20,520 nucleotides of DNA from Thamnocephalis sphaerospora (lineage: Eukaryota; Zoopagomycota; Zoopagomycetes; Zoopagales; Sigmoideomycetaceae), in assembly GCA_003614735.1 (NCBI GenBank), contig KZ992696.1:1-20520 (forward strand), in the 5' to 3' direction. Made by a program: the position numbers and the translations under genes. The notes under the pieces were generated by a model. It worked only from the letters and a program-made list of their open reading frames with translations. It made no database searches and was not told the DNA's origin. Shown piece after piece: positions 10,116-19,172 of this stretch (its first letter is position 1; every line of letters begins with the position of its first letter).

Positions 10116-11798
10116 ATGGTCTTTGCCCAATACCGCAGCTTCTACGTAGAGACATACGACTGTGCCTACTCTAACACGCTGGTTGGGCTCAACGTAGCAA
10201 ACGCCGCCCTGTGCGTACTCGGCATCGTGGCGGGCATGGGTGCGCTACTCTTCCGACACTGCGGCAATGGCAACGCCTGCAATCGTGACATCACCGAGTA
10301 TGCCCCCCAGCTGCCTTCGGCCAACAACAGCAGTCACTCGGTGCGTTATGTGCCAAAGCCTGCAATGGGCAATCGCTGGCTGGTTTCAGAGCTAATTATT
10401 GTAGTATTCATGCTCTATTTTGCAGGTAAGCCTGTTGTGCCGTATCCCGCCAGCATGCGCTGGCTGACTGTCCAGTCTGGACTGCAGTGCGGTTTGCTTT
10501 TATCGTGCTCGTGCTTTGTCGCACATTAGACGACTGGCCTGTTGCTCTTATGGTACTGCAAAGTGCCAGCTGGCTACTCGTCTTTGCCGCCTGCACCTAC
10601 TACGTTGGTAGCATGTAAGCACACCACCCGTGCGTGATTGTAGACAATAGTTTACGCGAACATACCTGGCGTAGCTTGTCCATTATTCGTACATCGCACG
10701 AGCGCAGTTCTGCCTCTGCACCACAGATGTTTTGTAGCGCACATCCACGCCTGTATGCCGGCTGTGCTCTCTTGTCGCTCTCCATCTTGCTACTTTCCAC
10801 GCTGAATGCGGATAGTCAAAGGAACGGCGATCGCGAGATGGAACTTATGTACCACTGCATTCTCTTGGCCGTGTATGGTCTAGGCAGCGCTAGCTTTGGC
10901 TGTATGGTATACTATAACGGTCGGCGTCTCCAGAAGCTGGCAAGGCAGCGCGCCTCTGTGCTGGAACAATTTCCCCAGCGGGTGTCTTGGTATTTGCAGT
11001 CAACTGCGGCGCACGGTGGTGACGGAGGCGCGCGGCCACTCTCTATAGCCCTGCCCAGCCCGCCATCACCAGCGCTCACCCGGTCTGGAAATGCTGCGGC
11101 ACTCAGCCCAATACAACGCTTTGACAGGACTCGGCTCCATTTAAGCCGTTCTCGCGTAAGTTTTCGGCGACACCTAGACGGCGTCAACAGCCGTCTTATG
11201 TAATTCTGCGCAAATAGGTGGGCGCGCTCAATCAGGCACTGGGGCTTGCCTGTTTGGCGTTTGGCCTGTTGCTCTTGGCGTATGCTGCGGCTTTGGAGTC
11301 CACCGTTTTCTGGCCATGGATGAGTATCGTTATTGATATAACCATCTATCTGCTTCCCAATCTGGCTTTTCTTACCGCCGTGGTATGTGATCTGCGCTGG
11401 AGGGTTTGCCAAACGCAAGATATGCCTCTCATCTAGCCGTGTACACACGGAATAGATTGCATTCGGCGCCAGTTTCTACAAAGAGAAAGTGCTCAATCGG
11501 CGGCGTCGCCGAAATCGGCAGTCTTTTGCAGAGCGCTATGGCACGAGCAACAATACGAAAAACTACGCTTTCAGGTGTGAACGAGCGCGCATATGCACTC
11601 GTCTGCTCTCCTTACCCATGTGCTCACCGCTACTTTGAAAGTAGCAATAGAAGCAGCGCATTTTTGGCCAGTATGGACGGAAATCTTATTGATGATGAAA
11701 ACGCCGACGTTTTGTCGGCGGCAATGGCAACACTGCAGGCCGAAGTACATTTGGAGCCGCTAGCGGACTCTGGGGCAGAATTTTCTCCTCTGCTGTAG
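10116..11798 (+). CDS. Seven-transmembrane receptor-like protein, copy A of a three-gene family
   Basis: Six exons (10116-10425, 10476-10614, 10675-11155, 11218-11382, 11456-11574, 11651-11798) give 453 residues with every junction in frame. Hydrophobic segments lie at about 22-46, 89-118, 125-150, 176-193, 207-230, 317-336 and 344-372. Basic residues follow TM1, TM5 and TM7 (KVLNRRRRRNR at 376-386), so by the positive-inside rule the N-terminus is outside and the tail inside, as in G-protein-coupled receptors. The longest loop (231-316) joins TM5 and TM6, begins with GRRLQKLARQRASVLEQF and is rich in Pro and Ser. I do not recognise the family. The start may lie further up: a 23-nt exon at 9999-10021 spliced to 10139 (phase 2) would give the same N-terminal exon pattern as copies B and C and place FYVETYDC directly after the junction. 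It converges with copy B. Function is unknown; receptor-like is inferred from topology only. Confidence 0.85.
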
Positions 11799-11897
11799 CC
11801 GTCACCTGGCAATAAGTTGCCATTTCATTTATGCTAAACTGCAGACCACGAACCCGCGTGCACGACATGCTCCTGCACAACGCCATCAACTTGGCAC

Positions 11898-11903
11898 AAT
11901 AAA
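11898..11903 (+). terminator. AATAAA polyadenylation signal candidate for copy A
   Basis: An AATAAA hexamer lies about 100 bases after the copy A stop codon at 11798 and before the facing copy B stop at 11949. Its position suits the end of the copy A transcript in this 150-base convergent gap. Fungal polyadenylation signals are loose, so this is only suggestive. Confidence 0.4.
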
Positions 11904-11948
11904 GCAGTTGTAAAACAGCAATTTTAGACCAACCTATGCTTGGCAGAG

Positions 11949-13134
11949 TCACTGTCGTGTGCGCGCTACCGGCTTAACCCAATCAATCTGGTGCCCATTT
12001 ACGGCACCAGTTGAATTAGCATCAGTCTTTGAAAGTACATCCATGTCGTTTAAGCTGGGGTTTACAGGCAGTATTGGCACCGGTGTCATTGCGGTGGCGT
12101 TCTGTTGCTGTGATCCCGTATGGCGGCCAATTTTGCGTGAGTCAGCGTCTACGGCAAATATATCTGCCTGCACGACATCTGCATCTAGCACCGGTTCGTG
12201 GGTGCCCCCTGTCACTCTTGTAGGAAGCAGCATCTGTGGAGGAGCTGCATTGGGCTGGGCAAAGCTTAGAGGACGCAGTGCGTGCCCATAGTCGACGCTG
12301 TCATCATCCATAGCCTTGTAGTCAATCGCACTTCCTGAAAGTCTTTGTGCGAAGAATATATCATTCTGCAGACGGGACTGGTCGGCGTCGCTTTCCTGGT
12401 TTCGGCTACCGCTCTTATTTTGTGATGGGTGCTTGTTTTTGGCATTGGTACTGCGCCACTGGCGACAGAGGCTGATGGTTAGGAAAAGCTCCGTGATGCA
12501 GAAGAATGCCGACGCGGTCAAATCGCAGAGTACATTGCCCAGTATAGCCAGCGTGCGGTTATTGCATATGTCTCGCAGAAATATCCCGTGGAGCATCAGG
12601 CTTATTGGAAAAATTACACTACATGCACCAAGCGCCCTAGTGACAAGCATAATCTGCGCAAACATATTAGCTACAAGCGCAAATGCCTCCCGTACATAGC
12701 AGACCCACCCGATTTTTGCTTAGACGAAGCCGCGCTAAACCTGCTTTTGCCATTTCGTCCGGTGCCATGGTGTGCCGTCCACCTGCTCCAAACTGGGCAA
12801 CAATGCCAGCGCGCTGCACAACAAGGTCGTGCAAGCGCGTGCCGTACATCCAGACTATGGTGCATATTACAAAAACGGCTATTGCGTATACAATGTAGAT
12901 GGTCTGTAGTAGTGGAAGCTCGAGCGAAAACCTCGAGTGCTTGCGTGCAATTCCTGCTGCAATGGCAACACCCTGAGAGAGAACAATGATGACAGCACAT
13001 ACGACGCCGGCTATCCAACGTGCCGACCGTGCGCCGATACGCAGACCGAACGCGGGGCGGCGCTGGGATGAATAATTACCGATGCTGCTCTCCGTAGAAG
13101 ATGGGCGGTGTGGCAGCCAGCGTTAATGTTTGAC

Positions 13135-13169
<35 letters not shown>

Positions 13170-13699
13170 GCGCTAATAACTTACATTGATGAGCCGACGT
13201 GCAGCGTGCTAGTAAACAGAAAGCTGTAGCTCAATGTGTACAAGTAATTGGCCCAAGCATCGTTTCCCGGAGATAGCACACCCGTAAACACCAGCAGCTG
13301 GAACGTGTGACGGGCTGTTATGCCAATGTAAGCGACAATCATATATGCATGGATCTGGCAGCATTACATCTACGACGCGCCACCTACAGATATGGTAACC
13401 GGCGATATGAATGGCAAACACCTCCGGCACACTCAATGGGCTTTGGTAGTGCGTGAGACGATATGCAATGGATACAAGGCCGAGTATGCTGCCCAGGCCA
13501 CAAAAGACAGCATTAACAATGGCAATGCTGAGCAGCGCCTTTTCGTCCTTGCAGCCGTAAATTTCCCAGTACGTTCTGAGCAAGACAGCTGTTTAGCCGG
13601 CGTTCATCGCTGTACTGCAGACAGCGTGTCGTATCCTTACCGGCATGGGAGGAACCCTTCACCTACACCATGGGTTATCCAGTCAGTGTCCTCGGCCAT
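11949..13699 (-). CDS. Seven-transmembrane receptor-like protein, copy B, with long cytoplasmic tail
   Basis: Five exons (13699-13641, 13575-13422, 13354-13185, 13087-12709, 12653-11949) give 488 residues; introns are 65, 67, 97 and 55 nt. The first exon (MAEDTDWITH) ends in phase 2 at ...PC and joins to TYWEIYGC, the same arrangement as copy C. TM helices lie at about 34-58, 72-97, 105-127, 152-173, 187-208, 259-280 and 288-318. After TM5 comes GTRLHDLVVQRAGIVAQF (210-227). TM7 leads into LCRQWRS and a 170-residue hydrophilic tail containing an acidic block DYKAMDDD (365-372). The intron near TM2 sits after SVPE (phase 0), not at the position shared by A and C; this choice keeps the TM2 length equal in all three. 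The TM7 introns of A and C are absent. The third intron carries a (TG)15 repeat. Family and ligand are unknown. Confidence 0.87.
13138..13167. repeat. (TG)15 microsatellite inside intron 3 of copy B
   Basis: Fifteen uninterrupted TG units on the plus strand ((CA)15 in the sense of the gene) lie within the 97-nt intron 13184-13088 of copy B, between the GTAAGT donor and the pyrimidine-rich acceptor region. This intron is one of the longest in the window, apparently because of the repeat. The tract is long enough to vary in length between strains. Confidence 0.97.
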
Positions 13700-15203
13700 T
13701 CCGCAGACAGTGGCACGCAGAGTGCAGCAGACAGCGGACAGGCTGAACGACGCAAGCTGTATGTACACCGGGTATGGCGCACAGCGTACCGACTGCACTG
13801 CCACAACACCAAACGAGCGTGGTGGTAATGTAAAGCACTAGGCGGGAAAGCACGTATTTGAGGAATGCGAGAGTAAGTGGAGCGTCAAGGAGTGGGGCAT
13901 GAATGGAAGCTACGGCGGTACAGAAGGTGAATCCTGGATGCGCCCACGCCCAATGACTGCGCTGATAACCGATTCCAGCCTGATTAGGAAGTCGTGTACT
14001 TTTGCGGCGCGCCAATAGATTAGACATGCGCTTGATCGCTGTACGCTGTGCGTGGACAAATGTAGAAGTGGACTAAACACTGCACACTGCACACTGCACA
14101 CTGCGTACTCGTCCGCATACATTGCTAGCCGTGCCAGTATCTCTGCCGCTGCACATGTAAACTGGCGGTACACGGCATAGCTCGGCAAACGCCTATACGT
14201 TGGATTCTAACCAGGCGGCTTGCAATGGCTCAGCAGCCATTGGTGTAATGCAGCCAGCCTTGGATAATCTAGCTCGAAAATGGCAATGCAGGGTTCATAC
14301 TACAGTTGGCGACCTTCACGGCTTTCACGTTGACCCTGGCAACCTTGAAAGAACGTCGTCTACGGCCGCGATACAGCTAAGGCCATGCAGTGACCATACT
14401 AGCATGACTTGCAACCCCCGTTAAGTCAGAGGCCTGTGCTGCTTGGTGGCATTCAGCTGAAAATAGGTACTGGTGCGCAAATATGGCGCGCCAAACAATT
14501 TTCATCATGTCCGCAAGAACAGTACGCTGTGATGATACTGAAACCATGTTGCGGCATGGCTGTGGTCAATCATAGACTCAAGCCAGCGGAAAGCGGCAGA
14601 CGCCTAATGTGGATGCAATAAGGCGTCGTTAATAAGCCAGACAGCACACCTAGTCAGCTACATGGGACTGGAGCATCATTGATGGAATGCGTAGCCGCTG
14701 CTAAAGCTTAGCATGACAATGCTGCTGGTAGACTTTTGGCGCTGTCACCTTCGTAAACCTGCGCGCGCTTACAGGCTCTCAAAGCAGCAGCCGGTTGCTA
14801 TGCACTCACGTTTACCTACATTCACGGTGCGGTCAAGTCGAAAAACCGACCTTGTTGCGCAGCGGCTGCTTTACATGTGCTATGTGGACAAGGGCGACGG
14901 GCGTACAAAATTCGGTAGCGCACACCGACAGGAGAATAGGCCTACTGTGTACCGTCGCTGTCTCGGCCACGAAATGGATCACCCCACCCGCTTCTCCGCT
15001 TTTACCAGACGTTGCATTATTCACGTTTCCAGCAGGCTCACGTACAGCGCATGATACTGTCTCCTTCTAAGCATACCCGCACAAATCCTACTACGTCCTC
15101 TGATCCAACACGCTTTCCAGCATCATAACACTGGACCCGACCCTGCACTCGCCCCTAGTTGCACCAGTTCGCTGGCCAGCAGCCCATATGCGTATATTCG
15201 AAC
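13700..15203. other. Intergenic stretch between copies B and C, possible 7TM remnant
   Basis: This 1.5-kb interval separates the divergent start codons of copies B and C. No complete gene can be built. On the minus strand, 13780-13960 is open and hydrophobic (around RLVLYITTTLVWCCGS) and resembles the TM5 end of the family, where copies B and C have VWMYGT and VWRFGS; the following QRA motif is not preserved in frame. A plus-strand frame at 14200-14424 and another at 14713-15054 have no recognisable family. A 7-base tandem repeat lies at 14078-14105. The rest shows nothing I can name. Confidence 0.4.
14078..14105. repeat. Four tandem copies of CACTGCA
   Basis: Four head-to-tail 7-base units, the last ending in G instead of A, on the plus strand in the gap between copies B and C. 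A 7-base period disturbs any reading frame through it, which supports calling this interval noncoding. No function is evident. Confidence 0.95.
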
Positions 15204-16802
15204 ATGATGGCGGAAATAACTTCAGCTCCAGAGCCGCCGGCGTGCCGGTAGGATGATTGGAGTGTCGCGGTAGCTGCCAGTCTGACTAACTGATTCATTA
15301 CGACGCACTTGCCAGCATATACACGAATATCAGCACTTGCGCACAGTCTACGACCATGTTCGCCATTGCTCTGGTCACACTGATCAACTGTAGCGTCGGC
15401 TGTCTGGCTTTGCTGGTTTTGTTCTGGTACCGTTACCAACGACGGCACACCGCTTGGTCTGTTGCCGAAAGGGTTGCGTTGCTTTTCGGAGTACATAGTC
15501 TCGGTAGGTGTCGGCGCAGAGCGCCAAAGCGCTCATGCCTTTCACCTAATGTTTGCCCAGTACATTTGATTTTCTGGATCGTAGTGCTGTCAGAGGCGCT
15601 GGAAGAACAGTACGCTTTTCTTTCGTTTCTCAGCAATCTTGGCTGGATCTTTGTCTTTATTGCTGCATTCGACTATGCGGCTTGCATGTGAGTGCGGACA
15701 CGTAGGCTAGCTACTCGCGGACCACTTGCCGCATTACTGATTCAGAGCCATTGCCGTCTTAATAGTACTATCGCCTACCCACCTGTTCATATGAATGTAG
15801 GACAGATAAAACGTCGGACTCGGAACGTTCGCTGGGCGGCCCGTGGCGCTATTGCTTTTATTTCCGTAGAAACTTCTGTTCTGGCACTCCTTTCTGGCGT
15901 ACTACGCCAAAAGGGCAATCGTACAGCTGAAGTGGCCATGCTCCAAACTGTGGTTTTCACATATGCCGTGTTTGCCCTAGCTGTGGCGGTGGTGGTATGG
16001 CGCTTTGGGTCACGTCTCTACCGGCTGGCTGAGCAACGTGCCAGCATCGTCTCACAGCTGGGAATCCACGAGACATGCGTAGTTACGCCAGTGTCTAGAT
16101 CGTCCCGATCGGCGATGATGGAGGTCCAACTGCGCGATGTCAAAAGGCTACGTCTGACTAGCGGACGGGTAGGTGGCCAAATCTGGATGCCGCAGTCGCC
16201 TACAGCAGTACTCTGACCGTCAACGCCAAACTACCTGTTTAGATTCGCTCGCTCAACCGGTTTATTGTACCGGTCGGCATTTGCTTTGGCATTGCACTTC
16301 TAGTATATGGCTCTATGGCGCATGTTGCCTACACCAGTCCTATTTTTGGCGTGATTGCCGGAGCGCTGGTTAATGGCGGTGGCACACTTGCTTTTACTTG
16401 TGTTCAGGTAGGCAGACTGATCTAATATCAGCCGCGTATATAGACTAACCGCGTTACCGTCCCGTGTAACTACATACAATGTAGATCATGCTGACTATAA
16501 GGTGGGTAGAGATACGCTAAATGGCGTTGTCTGCGGCGTTTCTAGACTGCATTTGCACGCTAACTTGTGTATGCAGTTTCTTTCGTCAGTGGAAACGCGA
16601 AAAGGAGCGAGTGGTGCAGCCCAAGCACGATGGTGGCGAAGCGTATGATGCAATTGAAAGTGATGCATATGCTATTCCGCCACTGCAGGATCCTTGTTGG
16701 CACTCGCCAGATGCTGCCTACATTAATAACAGTGCTGTCAGTCGGCAACAGTACAGAGCCGCTGTCAACGTTGCAGCGGCACATCAGCAGACAATCAATT
16801 AG
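15204..16802 (+). CDS. Seven-transmembrane receptor-like protein, copy C, with a 17-nt micro-exon
   Basis: Seven exons (15204-15247, 15316-15503, 15561-15687, 15766-16168, 16243-16407, 16485-16501, 16577-16802) give 389 residues. TM helices lie at about 29-51, 63-88, 95-119, 146-165, 176-199, 259-282 and 289-318. After TM5 comes GSRLYRLAEQRASIVSQL (201-218). The intron between TM5 and TM6 falls after residue 254, exactly as in copy B, and exon 5 is 165 nt like its equivalent in copy A. The 17-nt exon 6 encodes IMLTI plus two bases; with it, TM7 ends QIMLTISFFRQWK, matching LFLTISLCRQWRS of copy B, which has no intron there. Without it the frame breaks. The short tail holds AYDAIESDAYAIPPL (337-351). 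Two adjacent ATGs (15204, 15207) are possible starts. Family and ligand are unknown. Confidence 0.85.
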
Positions 16803-17386
16803 TAGCATTACTGCCATCGCAGTTGTCACTTTATTGACACCCTCGTCAGGCAGGTGACGGGATTTTATCACGGCGGGAAAGCCGGCTTCCACATGATTTG
16901 CTTCAATTGTACACTAGTTTTATTGAATGATATTGCCAGCGCTACTGTTATTCTAAAAGTACTGCAAGCTAACAACGGTCTGCGCGCTCGACTGCGACCA
17001 TCATCCGGCACGGTGGAATTTAATTGGCACGAGGGATATGAGCGTCCATCAACAGCATTCTACCATTCACCACACCGCATTGCAGGTCTACTGGTGTAAA
17101 GAGCACCATCGACAGACATAATGGCTGCACTCGTTTCAATCGTTGTCAGAATCATTAATGATACACTAGCCAGAATCAAGCGCTACTGCTATGCTATATC
17201 AGAGTGGCATGTGACCGCCGCATGTGTAATTTTCAAGTTGCGACACAAGTGCCGTCGTATAACAATCGTTCTATTGACGATTGGCGTACATGTGCATCTG
17301 ATCAAACATACTCGCCAGCGCGCCGCTCTCTCATAGCTCCATGTCCACAGCTTCCGCAGACGGCTGCTGTATTGCAAAATAATTAG
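16803..17386 (+). pseudogene. Possible C-terminal remnant of a fourth 7TM copy
   Basis: Between the stops of copy C and the PA2G4 homologue, a plus-strand frame open from about 16830 to 17099 contains a hydrophobic run (FNCTLVLLNDIASATVILKV) followed by basic then hydrophilic residues, the order seen for TM7 plus tail in copies A-C. A second open frame ending at 17386 has a tail-like composition. No TM1-TM6 exons precede them and no start codon or consistent splice chain joins them. I read this as either a decayed partial duplicate or alternative 3' exons of copy C; chance is also possible. Confidence 0.25.
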
Positions 17387-19095
17387 TTAGATGTCAAACA
17401 GCAGCGCAACGCTACTAGGGTTACTTGCCTGATCGGCGACCGATGCAATAAGCTTAAAATCGTCCTTTTTTGCTTCTGCAACTGGAAGCTGCATAAGCGC
17501 ACCCAGCTCGGAGGTGGGCTCCAGTGTGTGGCTAGAGTGAATATAGGGCAGTTGCTGTGCCGCAGTGAGTCGCAGCGGCCCGTCCAGAGAGCAGACAACC
17601 GTCATCTTAAATTGAGCGACATACTCGCCTAAGGAAAAGACACGGTCAATTGCTCGTCTACCGCCTGGCATACTTTTAGCTAAACCTGCCTGACTTTTCG
17701 CATACTACCGGGTACGGCAATAGCAGCTTGTGGTTGACACATTCGCTCAAGCCAGCACGCAGATGCACGTCGCCAATCGCCCTACGATGCGCGTCAGTTG
17801 TGGCACTTTTACATTTCACCGTATGTTGCGCAGCTGGTATCCTACCGGAAGGCAAAGGGAAACACGGGATGCTGCTGTGTCACCTCGCCAAACAGCGCGC
17901 GTGCCGACTTGAGGCGCAGATGGTAGGTGGTGTCCAGATTACGCTGATAGATTCCAGTCTTGGTGGCGTGCTCGCGCACCTTGCCGGTGCCAGTGCTCAT
18001 CACCACGTTTATCGTATAGACCTCCTCGTGCTCAAACTCAAAGTCCTCCACATCGTTATGCACCTCAATGCGATTTGGAATCACCTGGATGACAACCCCA
18101 GAGGTTGCAATAGGTTGAGTCAGCGATACAGCGGGCAACACCAGCAATGCTTACAATCTTACCCGCACGTCGCTCAGCACATAGCGTTTCATGGTGCCGG
18201 AGCTGGTGCCCTCGACCGGCTCGCAGCGATAACACTCGGCCGCCTGACGCACAGCTTCGACCACCATACGGCTCTATGTCATGTTGCGCTGTCATGTGAG
18301 ACAATGCGTATATCAAACTTGCACCCATCTATGCCCTTACACTGTTGCCGGGACGAATCAGCCGCATTGCTGCCTCGGCGCCAAAGTATGCAGCACAGAT
18401 GGCATCAACCTGGCGACCTAAACGCCGACACGGGGCAGCCTTTCAGTTTCAATTGCATTATCGGCACTATAGGCTGTATCCAACACAACATACCACAGAA
18501 TGGCTGAGCCGGAGTCGGGTTGATGAGAGTAGTGTGCGCGGCCGATGCGACATAGCCGTCAACGTGCACGGCCAGTTCACTAATCGCGTGGAAAGCAACG
18601 TCAGGTGCGTGTTCTATGCCAGCAAAATACCACCCTTGCTTCATACATCTTCACCACATCGCCGGACTGGAGTATACGCGTTGCCTGCGCGTCCGTGTCT
18701 TCCTCAACAGGCGATAGATGCTGCACGCAGTTGTTCACTGACACGCAAGTAGGAAATGCCACACCCTTGTCGGCGCGCTTCATCTTCTTGTACACATTGC
18801 GGATCTACATGAAGGTCAAAGCGACGTTAGCGTGAATATCCGCAATGTCAGCATCGTTCTTTCTCACTTACCAAGCTGTTGATGGCACTATCGCCGGCAC
18901 GGCACAGCTCCAACACTGGAACTCCCGCCTGCGCCAACGCCAGCACCTTTTGAAGCGCAGCTATAAAAAAGGACGTTACAACTCAATATTGGAACGGTGT
19001 AGCTCTACGCGCTCGTGTCAATATAACCTACCGTCGGCGACCGCAGCAGCCGCGCGATACTTTTCCAGGTCAAACACGCGAACTTCGTTCTTCAT
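17387..19095 (-). CDS. PA2G4: PA2G4/EBP1 homologue (M24-fold, non-peptidase growth regulator)
   Basis: Nine exons (19095-19032, 18960-18872, 18804-18647, 18579-18494, 18417-18341, 18273-18163, 18084-17846, 17781-17690, 17628-17387) give 385 residues; human PA2G4 has 394. All junctions keep frame and introns are 61-78 nt. Clear family blocks appear in order: GVAFPTCVSVNNCVQHLSP, VVKIELAVHVDGYVASAAHT, MRLIRPGN, a HEEVYTINVVMSTGTGKV block, KSARALFGEV and EYVAQFKMTV. The family has the methionine-aminopeptidase fold without activity; PA2G4 binds ribosomes and pre-rRNA and acts in growth control. The basic lysine-rich C-terminal tail of the human protein is missing; this one ends in a neutral tail (SVALLFDI). 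The last intron appears to begin with GC rather than GT (TCAG|GCAGGT); no GT donor there keeps the frame. It is head-to-head with the WDR55-like gene. Confidence 0.96.
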
Positions 19096-19172
19096 ACTGA
19101 TTCTAAATCGTCGGCACGCACGCACACGTGTGTAGACAGGCGTGCAGGTATGGAAGAGAGAAACAAGTAGCG
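19096..19172. promoter_or_regulatory. Short bidirectional promoter between PA2G4 and WDR55 homologues
   Basis: Only 77 bases separate the two outward-facing start codons at 19095 and 19173 (174 bases if WDR55 translation starts at 19270). Both transcription starts must be controlled from this gap or from within the genes. It contains a CACACGTGTG palindrome at about 19126-19135, an E-box-like CACGTG core. A minor ATG with a stop seven codons on lies at 19150 on the plus strand. Confidence 0.6.

Noticed and set aside
10116-10138. MVFAQYRS as the certain N-terminus of copy A
   Set aside because: Kept only as a working start: copies B and C place an intron just before the equivalent of FYVETYDC, and an acceptor CGCAG exists at 10138, so an upstream first exon is equally likely.
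17270-17336. HLIKHTRQRAAL in a plus frame, recalling the QRA signature of the 7TM family
   Set aside because: Distances from the Gly and Leu to QRA differ from the other copies and the frame stops at once; likely chance.
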